A stretch of DNA of 64,000 nt from Osedax frankpressi (taxonomy: Eukaryota; Annelida; Polychaeta; Sabellida; Siboglinidae), in contig OZ038313.1 in the NCBI GenBank assembly GCA_964035775.1, positions 38,380,016 to 38,444,015 on the forward strand, written 5' to 3'. This document shows, in pieces, positions 56,201 through 63,600 of the stretch; position 1 is the stretch's first letter, and each line of letters opens with the position of its first letter. Below the pieces are notes generated by a model that was not told the DNA's origin, made no database searches, and saw nothing but the letters and a program-made list of their open reading frames with translations. The translations under genes and the position numbers were made by a program.

Positions 56201-56328
56201 AAATTAATAATGTTAACTCGGCCGAAAAGATCCGTAGTTGATGATTTTACTAATTTTTGAATTGTTGATGCATCTAACGATTCAGTTCGTCGGGCAGTTA
56301 TTACTTCAGAAGTATTTTCTCTTTCCAT
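41333..56328 (-). CDS. CFAP61: CFAP61, cilia- and flagella-associated protein 61, complete, 23 exons
   Basis: Twenty-three exons (listed singly below) join in one open frame of about 1347 codons; vertebrate CFAP61 is about 1240. Identity rests on translated exons matching what I remember of human CFAP61 along its whole length, from the N-terminal RRTES motif to the C-terminal NRYHLPMYAWPGIV (here NSYHVPMYAKPGMV). The N-terminal third is the conserved CFAP61 N-terminal domain with an acetyltransferase-like fold. The C-terminal half resembles pyridine-nucleotide-disulphide oxidoreductases, with a dinucleotide-binding-like GASSVG loop. The protein is a subunit of the calmodulin- and spoke-associated complex with CFAP91 and CFAP251, at the base of radial spoke 3 in motile axonemes. 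It is divergent from CFAP54 across a 267-bp promoter. Several introns are filled with minisatellites that carry copies of its own splice sites. Confidence 0.93.
41790..41880. repeat. TA microsatellite in CFAP61 intron 22
   Basis: Nearly pure (TA)n with TACA interruptions, close to the exon 22 donor. Confidence 0.95.
41929..42025 (-). CDS. CFAP61: CFAP61 exon 22
   Basis: Codes FYTFFDQPDMMAIYHDRFPD, matching human LYSYFTEPWCLALFHDRFID. Acceptor TTATAG, donor GAG|GTTTAT, phase 0. Confidence 0.9.
42655..42764 (-). CDS. CFAP61: CFAP61 exon 21
   Basis: Codes HKTIETITCLSKSGFSTNNY and LYGLHEKFL. Acceptor CCCTCAG, donor ATAG|GTTACA, phase 2. Confidence 0.9.
42853..42952. repeat. TA microsatellite in CFAP61 intron 20
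   Basis: (TA)n in two blocks separated by a short A/T interruption. Confidence 0.95.
42999..43178 (-). CDS. CFAP61: CFAP61 exon 20
   Basis: Sixty codons including GGIHYFHLHRPQIPVANTLA and GEVLTTGSAMNDGS. Acceptor TTTGTAG, donor CAG|GTCAGT, phase 0. Confidence 0.92.
43332..43452 (-). CDS. CFAP61: CFAP61 exon 19
   Basis: Codes SKELGIRLANSLLTLFDPTL (human SKEIGFQLAAAMLHLFDPTL) and ends LIPLYKNPK. Donor AAG|GTTCCT, phase 0. Confidence 0.92.
43679..43944 (-). CDS. CFAP61: CFAP61 exon 18
   Basis: Codes NDACLVYDGRLVLDSNFHTN and IRAAGPSTKFRRCYHS, strongly conserved. Acceptor TCCTCAG, donor ATAG|GTATTA, phase 2. Confidence 0.93.
43945..44022 (-). repeat. Duplicated branch point/pyrimidine segment at the exon 18 acceptor
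   Basis: Read on the - strand, two copies of a unit of about 33-35 bp each contain TACTAACTAAT followed or preceded by CTTCCTCA, ending in the true exon 18 acceptor TCCTCAG. TACTAAC is the canonical branch-point sequence. Confidence 0.75.
44288..44336. repeat. GA microsatellite in CFAP61 intron 17
   Basis: (GA)n split by TGTAT, 30 bp below the exon 17 donor. Confidence 0.95.
44368..44580 (-). CDS. CFAP61: CFAP61 exon 17
   Basis: Begins QPLDDEEVPCFNNVEVERSV and contains LGVNVYENFLLDELEFSEEA. Acceptor GTAACAG, donor ATC|GTGAGT, phase 0. Confidence 0.88.
44859..45259 (-). CDS. CFAP61: CFAP61 exon 16
   Basis: Codes ENLFVINDVYDASVALSWLE, then a low-complexity insertion (AMAAAAAPACKPGSASSSDG onward), then HVVVYGNSLNAFTCITALLD. 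The insertion, about 45 residues between the two conserved blocks, has no counterpart in human CFAP61. Donor GTG|GTTTGT, phase 0. Confidence 0.88.
45281..45332. repeat. 16-bp triplicate next to the exon 16 acceptor
   Basis: Three copies of GGGTCAGATGTAGAAG-like units lie in the last part of intron 15, 22 bp from the acceptor. On the - strand they are pyrimidine-rich (CTGACCCTTCTACAT). Confidence 0.85.
45474..45534 (-). CDS. CFAP61: CFAP61 exon 15 (61-bp mini exon)
   Basis: Found because exons 14 and 16 do not join in frame. The segment between ATAACAG and ACAG|GTTTGC codes YPILNNVEIVTKDREIQNHT, corrects the phase and fills the corresponding human stretch. Confidence 0.82.
46398..46612 (-). 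CDS. CFAP61: CFAP61 exon 14
   Basis: Acceptor CCCCCTACAG. Codes DPLCYKMLPTDHAYELQDF and YDHLILATGIQFQ. The acceptor and first 38 nt of this exon are the source or relative of the 58-bp array that fills intron 13. Donor CAG|GTTTGG, phase 0. Confidence 0.92.
46613..48005 (-). repeat. 58-bp minisatellite carrying the exon 14 acceptor and exon start
   Basis: About 24 copies fill intron 13 up to the exon 14 border. On the - strand each unit is 20 nt of intron end (TCTTACCACGCCCCCTACAG) followed by 38 nt nearly identical to the start of exon 14, including ATGCTGCCGACAGACCACGC. Copies differ by point changes and a few lack 20-24 bp. Confidence 0.95.
48080..48396 (-). repeat. 21-bp minisatellite with acceptor-like unit, CFAP61 intron 13
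   Basis: About 14-15 copies of a unit that on the - strand reads TTGCCCTACACCCATCTTCAG, a pyrimidine tract ending in CAG. The 21-bp period gives open artefact frames in all directions. Confidence 0.92.
48620..48664. repeat. TA microsatellite in CFAP61 intron 13
   Basis: (TA)n, about 85-130 bp from the exon 13 donor. Confidence 0.95.
48754..48898 (-). CDS. CFAP61: CFAP61 exon 13 (dinucleotide-fold loop)
   Basis: Codes VVVVGASSVGLAFLESFAFC and RFNNITLISKHGL, the Rossmann-like first strand and loop. The GASSVG loop departs from GxGxxG exactly as in human, so cofactor binding is doubtful in the whole family. Donor TACG|GTGAGT, phase 1. Confidence 0.92.
49107..49241 (-). CDS. CFAP61: CFAP61 exon 12
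   Basis: Codes VKARRQIDYSAEVMRRNAPS and ends HMNRKLTLEPK, matching human HTNRKLTLEPK. Donor AAG|GTTAGG, phase 0. Confidence 0.9.
49563..49679 (-). CDS. CFAP61: CFAP61 exon 11
   Basis: Codes EILRIGDKTCLYYPLFPA and ISALPDLIP. Acceptor CTATTAG. Donor CCC|GTTCGT is non-consensus but is the one that joins LIP to VKARRQIDY in frame. Confidence 0.82.
49897..50067 (-). CDS. CFAP61: CFAP61 exon 10
   Basis: Codes IRSHYNIEDFIYYNHHRRED, almost identical to the human segment, then NPIFKIYTKHFLK. Acceptor CACACAG, donor AAG|GTTTGC, phase 0. Confidence 0.95.
50119..50205. repeat. TA microsatellite in CFAP61 intron 9
   Basis: (TA)n with ATGT interruptions, upstream of the exon 10 acceptor. Confidence 0.95.
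50310..50434 (-). CDS. CFAP61: CFAP61 exon 9
   Basis: Acceptor GGTCAG. Codes KITAKELIIEDFEQFHRARR and DGTQLQAFVA, matching human KARKDPDGTLLQAFVA. Donor CAG|GTTTGT, phase 0. Confidence 0.9.
50663..50878 (-). CDS. CFAP61: CFAP61 exon 8
   Basis: Acceptor CCCGTTAG. Codes DLDFCVISVPHLVPEFPLLQ and HEVYVFSRESLRRDVNIRKA. Donor GTAG|GTCAGT, phase 1. Confidence 0.9.
51123..51332 (-). CDS. CFAP61: CFAP61 exon 7
   Basis: Codes NCFAIQLFVIDNKNEMRSAD, matching human AAFCIQLFCIDEKYEARSLD. Two in-frame acceptors 9 bp apart (CAG at 51333, TAG at 51324) are possible. The TAG version is repeated in each unit of the adjacent 60-bp array. Donor AAAG|GTTCAC, phase 1. Confidence 0.83.
51311..51600 (-). repeat. 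60-bp repeat spanning the intron 6/exon 7 border
   Basis: Four to five diverged 60-bp units. The innermost includes the real start of exon 7; the others keep a TAG and a CGCTCTCTC-like copy of the first exon bases, followed by CTCCCATTCTATA. Confidence 0.85.
51682..51837 (-). CDS. CFAP61: CFAP61 exon 6 (poorly conserved linker, partly repeat-derived)
   Basis: Frame-consistent exon coding an Asn/Thr/Asp-rich start (HPLHNTDNNTDNT), then KADKSPSEDEEHS. The position corresponds to the variable linker of CFAP61. Its first 90 bp resemble the roughly 47-bp repeat units in the adjoining intron. Another acceptor 12 bp upstream would also keep the frame. Confidence 0.7.
51785..52010 (-). repeat. 47-bp repeat spanning exon 6 and intron 5
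   Basis: Units contain GGTGGTCAGCCTTTTTGTTA and GCATTGTTATCTTAGG (+ strand). Three clear intronic copies run into a diverged copy that forms the start of exon 6. Confidence 0.8.
52085..52205 (-). CDS. CFAP61: CFAP61 exon 5
   Basis: Acceptor TTATTTCAG. Codes VNLALLNDCFELNAYNG, then a less conserved tail with SPDDIIVSEVNVPEEVTLP. Donor CCAG|GTTGTG, phase 1. Confidence 0.82.
52497..53768. repeat. 26-bp minisatellite in CFAP61 intron 4
   Basis: About 49 copies of AACTTCAGAGTAATGAAACT plus CAGAGT, with variants at a few positions (TTC/CTC/ACC, GAAAC/ACAAC) that recur in blocks, showing that multi-unit segments were duplicated. It makes up most of the 1.8-kb intron. Confidence 0.95.
54018..54089 (-). 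CDS. CFAP61: CFAP61 exon 4
   Basis: A 24-codon exon, DEEMQCLVGEVDDSAVGFMS plus VSTQ, bounded by ATCCAG and CAG|GTGAGT. It aligns with human AQDEENHAVVCEVEGTAVGF. Confidence 0.88.
54165..54248. repeat. Short GTAC-rich palindromic tandem in CFAP61 intron 3
   Basis: Repeated GTACGACGTACACTGTA-like units, each partly self-complementary. Confidence 0.8.
54660..54913 (-). CDS. CFAP61: CFAP61 exon 3
   Basis: Acceptor TTTATCCAG, which is also the core of the adjoining 39-bp minisatellite. Contains LYVREARVKDHDDLTPIF and YGEYFLAELIDAQ. Donor CAG|GTACTC, phase 0. Confidence 0.88.
54914..55072 (-). repeat. 39-bp minisatellite containing the exon 3 acceptor
   Basis: Four units plus a degenerate fifth, directly abutting exon 3. 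On the - strand each contains CCTAGGTGTTTATCCAG, the same ten bases (GTTTATCCAG) that form the exon 3 splice acceptor. Confidence 0.92.
55356..55395. repeat. Perfect 40-bp palindrome in CFAP61 intron 2
   Basis: Arms of 20 bp, ATTGCATATACTACGTACTA and its exact reverse complement, with no spacer. Confidence 0.92.
55449..55698 (-). CDS. CFAP61: CFAP61 exon 2
   Basis: Begins VLGHAALFDYPN and contains PTNTLFLHYFV and CAQEIMRTVFNAI. Donor TTG|GTAAGA, phase 1. An in-frame alternative acceptor (TATAG) lies 21 bp upstream; the chosen one aligns with human without a gap. Confidence 0.88.
56152..56328 (-). CDS. CFAP61: CFAP61 exon 1
   Basis: The ATG at 56328 has A at -3 and G at +4. Codes MERENTSEVITARRTESLDA and later LFGRVNIINLIEKAALAVTL, matching the vertebrate N-terminus. 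Donor ACG|GTATAC, phase 0. Confidence 0.9.
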
Positions 56329-56595
56329 TTTAATTGATTAACTACCGATGGAAAGTTAGGTATCGTAAGTTAATTTTAAAAATAGTGAAAATTTAATTCT
56401 TCATTCTAATTAATGTTTACCCAGTAACTAACTAATCTTTGAACAAAGATTATAGTAAATGTTATTATTTTGCATGACTACGGATACAAAAATTTAATTT
56501 TCATTAGAATTATGATTTATAAAACATACTATTGTCAAGCTTATTATTACACATATAATATCTAACATAAAATTATATATAAATTTAAATAAAAT
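56329..56595. promoter_or_regulatory. Bidirectional promoter between CFAP61 and CFAP54
   Basis: Only 267 bp separate the two start codons. The segment must hold both 5' UTRs and both promoters. It is AT-rich without a CpG island. The one motif that stands out is the forkhead/X-box-like site listed separately. Confidence 0.75.
56414..56428 (+). promoter_or_regulatory. Overlapping forkhead and RFX (X-box-like) motif
   Basis: TGTTTACCCAGTAAC. The first seven bases are a perfect forkhead core (TGTTTAC). TTTACC-C-AGTAAC fits the X-box GTNRCC-N(0-3)-RGYAAC at 11 of 12 defined positions. RFX and FOXJ1 factors are the known regulators of motile-cilium genes. A chance match is possible in DNA of this composition. 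Confidence 0.5.
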
Positions 56596-56786
56596 ATGGC
56601 CACTGCTTTAAAAAGCAACGCTATAAATTTAGTAAATAAGGGATCAAAAAGTTCATTTTATAATGAACAACAAAATAAATTAAATCCAGTATTTCAAGCT
56701 TTTGAACAAGAATTAGATTTATTTAAGAAAAAAATATCAAAAACCAGACAAGACAAAAAATCTAAACCAGAAAGCAAAAGTAGAAA
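56596..56786 (+). CDS. CFAP54: CFAP54 exon 1
   Basis: Codes NPVFQAFEQELDLFKKKISK, then a Lys-rich stretch. Donor AAA|GTTAGT at 56787 pairs with the acceptor at 56993. The alternative pair (56780 with 56998) also keeps the frame. Confidence 0.72.
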
Positions 56787-57366
56787 GTTAGTCATAATAG
56801 TATAGATTATTGTAATTAAATCGAGTACGTTTGTATTTACAATTATTTACTTATTTGATATATTAATCTCCTGTTATATTTACTATCGTTTAAAAAATCA
56901 CACATAATAAAATATTTAATATAATACTCATAATACTGTATTTCGTTATATACTTTGTGTGTAACACTTTCTAATAATTATTTAAATTAATAGTTCAGAC
57001 AATCTCTTCAATATATGGAATAATTATGAAAATCGATTACCAAAGATTATGTACCAAAGAAGAATATTGGACATAGGAGATTTTTTAGTTTCAATAAAAG
57101 TACGATATTTGGAAATAACCAACAAATATAATATTCTATTATTAAATAAGTTACTTTATAAGTTACCCCTAAATACCATATTAATAATTTACTTATTAAT
57201 TGTAATTGCGAGTATTATGCTACACATTCGCTATAGGAATACAATTTAGCATTATGGCAATGCTACGATCGCTATCTTTCTTCATTCGGAGATGTTGACT
57301 CCGTTAATAGTGTTGCGGAATTCAAGGCCGAGTTCTTTCCAAGAGGTTTTGATACAGAAGATGCAG
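56596..57366 (+). CDS. CFAP54: CFAP54, N-terminal part (first three exons; gene continues beyond the window)
   Basis: The exons join as MATALKSNAINLVNKGSKSS..., then NLFNIWNNYENRLPKIMYQR, then EYNLALWQCYDRYLSSFGDV ending FFPRGFDTEDA. This follows the N-terminus of vertebrate CFAP54 as I recall it (NLFDLWNKYEPRLP, KEYKLALLQCYGRYLQQF, FFPKGF, then AGLTFHAL). CFAP54 is a protein of about 3000 residues in the C1d projection of the central-pair apparatus of motile cilia. The ATG has A at -3 and G at +4. The remaining exons must lie to the right beyond a satellite-filled intron. Confidence 0.82.
56994..57099 (+). CDS. CFAP54: CFAP54 exon 2
   Basis: Codes NLFNIWNNYENRLPKIMYQR and RILDIGDFLVSIK. Donor AAA|GTACGA, phase 0. 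The acceptor is either TTAATAG (56993) or TTCAG (56998), depending on the exon 1 donor. Confidence 0.8.
57237..57366 (+). CDS. CFAP54: CFAP54 exon 3
   Basis: Acceptor CGCTATAG. Codes EYNLALWQCYDRYLSSFGDV and FKAEFFPRGFDTEDA. The end is GCAG|GTTTTA (phase 1) or, less likely, ACG|GTTATT nine bases later. Confidence 0.8.
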
Positions 57367-57608
57367 GTTTTACGGTTATTGTTTCTTTAGAGTATTATTT
57401 ATAACTGTTATAATAACTGTATAAGGTCCGGTTAATAATTGATGCCTAATAATACATTTTAATAAATATATATTTATAATATTTCTTATAAATTAATTTC
57501 TTACATATACAATTCTTACATATACAATATTACATATACATTTCTAATAAATACATTTCTAACATATGCAGTCCTTACCAATAGATTTTTTTACATATAC
57601 ATTGATTA
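57367..57608 (+). other. Start of CFAP54 intron 3
   Basis: AT-rich, with a few TTCTTACATATACAA-like repeats at 57495-57560 leading into the satellite. Confidence 0.6.
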
Positions 57609-60600
57609 CGTTGTCAGTACTTACCTTGTCACTACTTACCTTGTCACTACTTACCTTGTCACTACTTACCTTGTCACTACTTACCTTGTCACTACTTACC
57701 TTGTCAGTACTTACCTTGTCACTACTTACCTTGTCACTACTTACCTTGTCACTACTTACCTTGTCAGTACTTACCTTGTCAGTACTTACCTTGTCACTAC
57801 TTACCTTGTCACTACTTACCTTGTCACTACTTACCTTGTCAGTACTTACCTTGTCACTACTTACCTTGTCACTACTTACCTTGTCACTACTTACCTTGTC
57901 ACTACTTACCTTGTCACTACTTACCTTGTCACTACTTACCTTGTCACTACTTACCTTGTCACTACTTACCTTGTCACTACTTACCTTGTCACTACTTACC
58001 TTGTCACTACTTACCTTGTCACTACTTACCTTGCCACTACTTACCTTGTCACTACTTACCTTGTCACTACTTACCTTGTCACTACTTACCTTGTCACTAC
58101 TTACCTTGTCAGTACTTACCTTGTCACTACTTACCTTGTCACTACTTACCTTGTCAGTACTTACCTTGTCACTACTTACCTTGTCACTACTTACCTTGTC
58201 ACTACTTACCTTGTCAGTACTTACCTTGTCACTACTTACCTTGTCACTACTTACCTTGTCAGTACTTACCTTGTCAGTACTTACCTTGTCAGTACTTACC
58301 TTGTCACTACTTACCTTGTCACTACTTACCTTGTCAGTACTTACCTTGTCAGTACTTACCTTGTCACTACTTACCTTGTCACTACTTACCTTGTCACTAC
58401 TTACCTTGTCACTACTTACCTTGTCACTACTTACCTTGTCACTACTTACCTTGTCACTACTTACCTTGTCACTACTTACCTTGTCACTACTTACCTTGTC
58501 ACTACTTACCTTGTCACTACTTACCTTGTCACTACTTACCTTGTCACTACTTACCTTGTCACTACTTACCTTGTCAGTACTTACCTTGTCACTACTTACC
58601 TTGTCACTACTTACCTTGTCACTACTTACCTTGTCACTACTTACCTTGTCACTACTTACCTTGTCACTACTTACCTTGTCACTACTTACCTTGTCACTAC
58701 TTACCTTGTCACTACTTACCTTGTCACTACTTACCTTGTCACTACTTACCTTGTCACTACTTACCTTGTCACTACTTACCTTGTCACTACTTACCTTGTC
58801 AGTACTTACCTTGTCACTACTTACCTTGTCACTACTTACCTTGTCACTACTTACCTTGTCACTACTTACCTTGTCACTACTTACCTTGTCAGTACTTACC
58901 TTGTCACTACTTACCTTGTCACTACTTACCTTGTCACTACTTACCTTGTCAGTACTTACCTTGTCACTACTTACCTTGTCACTACTTACCTTGTCACTAC
59001 TTACCTTGTCACTACTTACCTTGTCACTACTTACCTTGTCACTACTTACCTTGTCACTACTTACCTTGTCACTACTTACCTTGTCACTACTTACCTTGTC
59101 ACTACTTACCTTGTCACTACTTACCTTGTCACTACTTACCTTGTCACTACTTACCTTGTCACTACTTACCTTGTCAGTACTTACCTTGTCACTACTTACC
59201 TTGTCAGTACTTACCTTGTCAGTACTTACCTTGTCACTACTTACCTTGTCACTACTTACCTTGTCACTACTTACCTTGTCAGTACTTACCTTGTCAGTAC
59301 TTACCTTGTCAGTACTTACCTTGTCACTACTTACCTTGTCACTACTTACCTTGTCACTACTTACCTTGTCACTACTTACCTTGTCACTACTTACCTTGTC
59401 ACTACTTACCTTGTCACTACTTACCTTGTCACTACTTACCTTGTCACTACTTACCTTGTCACTACTTACCTTGTCACTACTTACCTTGTCACTACTTACC
59501 TTGTCACTACTTACCTTGTCACTACTTACCTTGTCACTACTTACCTTGTCACTACTTACCTTGTCACTACTTACCTTATCACTACTTACCTTGTCAGTAC
59601 TTACCTTGTCACTACTTACCTTGTCACTACTTACCTTGTCACTACTTACCTTGTCACTACTTACCTTGTCACTACTTACCTTGTCACTACTTACCTTGTC
59701 ACTACTTACCTTGTCACTACTTACCTTGTCACTACTTACCTTGTCACTACTTACCTTGTCACTACTTACCTTGTCAGTACTTACCTTGTCACTACTTACC
59801 TTGTCACTACTTACCTTGTCAGTACTTACCTTGTCAGTACTTACCTTGTCACTACTTACCTTGTCACTACTTACCTTGTCACTACTTACCTTGTCAGTAC
59901 TTACCTTGTCACTACTTACCTTGTCACTACTTACCTTGTCACTACTTACCTTGTCACTACTTACCTTGTCACTACTTACCTTGTCACTACTTACCTTGTC
60001 ACTACTTACCTTGTCACTACTTACCTTGTCACTACTTACCTTGTCACTACTTACCTTGTCACTACTTACCTTGTCACTACTTACCTTGTCACTACTTACC
60101 TTGTCACTACTTACCTTGTCACTACTTACCTTGTCACTACTTACCTTGTCACTACTTACCTTGTCACTACTTACCTTGTCACTACTTACCTTGTCAGTAC
60201 TTACCTTGTCACTACTTACCTTGTCACTACTTACCTTGTCACTACTTACCTTGTCACTACTTACCTTGTCACTACTTACCTTGTCACTACTTACCTTGTC
60301 AGTACTTACCTTGTCAGTACTTACCTTGTCACTACTTACCTTGTCACTACTTACCTTGTCACTACTTACCTTGTCACTACTTACCTTGTCACTACTTACC
60401 TTGTCAGTACTTACCTTGTCAGTACTTACCTTGTCACTACTTACCTTGTCAGTACTTACCTTGTCACTACTTACCTTGTCACTACTTACCTTGTCACTAC
60501 TTACCTTGTCACTACTTACCTTGTCACTACTTACCTTGTCACTACTTACCTTGTCACTACTTACCTTGTCAGTACTTACCTTGTCACTACTTACCTTGTC

Positions 60601-63600
60601 AGTACTTACCTTGTCACTACTTACCTTGTCACTACTTACCTTGTCACTACTTACCTTGTCACTACTTACCTTGTCAGTACTTACCTTGTCACTACTTACC
60701 TTGTCACTACTTACCTTGTCAGTACTTACCTTGTCACTACTTACCTTGTCACTACTTACCTTGTCACTACTTACCTTGTCACCTTGTCACTACTTACCTT
60801 GTCACTACTTACCTTGTCACTACTTACCTTGTCACTACTTACCTTGTCACTACTTACCTTGTCACTACTTACCTTGTCACTACTTACCTTGTCACTACTT
60901 ACCTTGTCACTACTTACCTTGTCACTACTTACCTTGTCAGTACTTACCTTGTCACTACTTACCTTGTCACTACTTACCTTGTCACTACTTACCTTGTCAC
61001 TACTTACCTTGTCACTACTTACCTTGTCACTACTTACCTTGTCACTACTTACCTTGTCACTACTTACCTTGTCACTACTTACCTTGTCACTACTTACCTT
61101 GTCAGTACTTACCTTGTCACTACTTACCTTGTCACTACTTACCTTGTCACTACTTACCTTGTCACTACTTACCTTGTCACTACTTACCTTGTCACTACTT
61201 ACCTTGTCACTACTTACCTCGTCACTACTTACCTTGTCACTACTTACCTTGTCACTACTTACCTTGTCACTACTTACCTCGTCACTACTTACCTTGTCAC
61301 TACTTACCTTGTCAGTACTTACCTTGTCAGTACTTACCTTGTCACTACTTACCTTGTCACTATTTACCTTGTCAGTACTTACCTTGTCACTACTTACCTT
61401 GTCACTACTTACCTTGTCACTACTTACCTTGTCACTACTTACCTTGTCACTACTTACCTTGTCAGTACTTACCTTGTCACTACTTACCTTGTCACTACTT
61501 ACCTTGTCACTACTTACCTTGTCACTACTTACCTTGTCACTACTTACCTTGTCACTACTTACCTTGTCACTACTTACCTTGTCACTACTTACCTTGTCAC
61601 TACTTACCTTGTCACTACTTACCTTGTCACTACTTACCTTGTCAGTACTTACCTTGTCAGTACTTACCTTGTCACTACTTACCTTGTCACTACTTACCTT
61701 GTCACTACTTACCTTGTCACTACTTACCTTGTCACTACTTACCTTGTCACTACTTACCTTGTCACTACTTACCTTGTCAGTACTTACCTTGTCAGTACTT
61801 ACCTTGTCACTACTTACCTTGTCACTACTTACCTTGTCACTACTTACCTTGTCACTACTTACCTTGTCACTACTTACCTTGTCACTACTTACCTTGTCAC
61901 TACTTACCTTGTCAATACTTACCTTGTCACTACTTACCTTGTCACTACTTACCTTGTCACTACTTACCTTGTCACTACTTACCTTGTCACTACTTACCTC
62001 GTCACTACTTACCTCGTCACTACTTACCTTGTCACTACTTACCTTGTCACTACTTACCTTGTCACTACTTACCTTGTCACTACTTACCTTGTCACTACTT
62101 ACCTTGTCACTACTTACCTTGTCACTACTTACCTTGTCACTACTTACCTTGTCACTACTTACCTTGTCACTACTTACCTTGTCACTACTTACCTTGTCAG
62201 TACTTACCTTGTCACTACTTGTCACTACTTACCTTGTCACTACTTACCTTGTCAGTACTTACCTTATCACTACTTACCTTGTCACTACTTACCTTGTCAC
62301 TACTTACCTTGTCACTACTTACCTTGTCACTACTTACCTTGTCAGTACTTACCTTGTCACTACTTACCTTGTCACTACTTACCTTGTCACTACTTACCTT
62401 GTCACTACTTACCTTGTCACTACTTACCTTGTCACTACTTACCTTGTCACTACTTACCTTGTCAGTACTTACCTTGTCACTACTTACCTTGTCACTACTT
62501 ACCTTGTCACTACTTACCTTGTCACTACTTACCTTGTCAGTACTTACCTTGTCACTACTTACCTTGTCACTACTTACCTTGTCAGTACTTACCTTGTCAG
62601 TACTTACCTTGTCACTACTTACCTTGTCACTACTTACCTTGTCACTACTTACCTTGTCACTACTTACCTTGTCACTACTTACCTTGTCACTACTTACCTT
62701 GTCACTACTTACCTTGTCACTACTTACCTTGTCAGTACTTACCTTGTCACTACTTACCTTGTCACTACTTACCTTGTCACTACTTACCTTGTCACTACTT
62801 ACCTTGTCACTACTTACCTTGTCACTACTTACCTTGTCACTACTTACCTTGTCACTACTTACCTTGTCAGTACTTACCTTGTCACTACTTACCTTGTCAG
62901 TACTTACCTTGTCACTACTTACCTTGTCACTACTTACCTTGTCAGTACTTACCTTGTCACTACTTACCTTGTCAGTACTTACCTTGTCACTACTTACCTT
63001 GTCACTACTTACCTTGTCACTACTTACCTTGTCACTACTTACCTTGTCACTACTTACCTTGTCACTACTTACCTTGTCACTACTTACCTTGTCAGTACTT
63101 ACCTTGTCACTACTTACCTTGTCACTACTTACCTTGTCAGTACTTACCTTGTCACTACTTACCTTGTCAGTACTTACCTTGTCAGTACTTACCTTGTCAC
63201 TACTTACCTTGTCACTACTTACCTTGTCACTACTTACCTTGTCACTACTTACCTTGTCACTACTTACCTTGTCAGTACTTACCTTGTCACTACTTACCTT
63301 GTCACTACTTACCTTGTCACTACTTACCTTGTCAGTACTTACCTTGTCACTACTTACCTTGTCACTACTTACCTTGTCAGTACTTACCTTGTCACTACTT
63401 ACCTTGTCACTACTTACCTTGTCACTACTTACCTTGTCACTACTTACCTTGTCAGTACTTACCTTGTCACTACTTACCTTGTCACTACTTACCTTGTAAC
63501 TACTTACCTTGTCACTACTTACCTTGTCACTACTTACCTTGTCACTACTTACCTTGTAACTACTTACCTTGTCACTACTTACCTTGTCACTACTTACCTT

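Noticed and set aside
60771-62225. A 484-codon Ser/Asp/Lys/Val repeat frame on the - strand
   Set aside because: Same satellite read on the other strand, bounded by phase breaks at both ends.
57566-63499. A 1977-codon open frame of Leu/Thr/Ser repeats
   Set aside because: Produced by a 15-bp satellite without stops. The frame changes only where units are truncated, and there is no start context or non-repeat domain.
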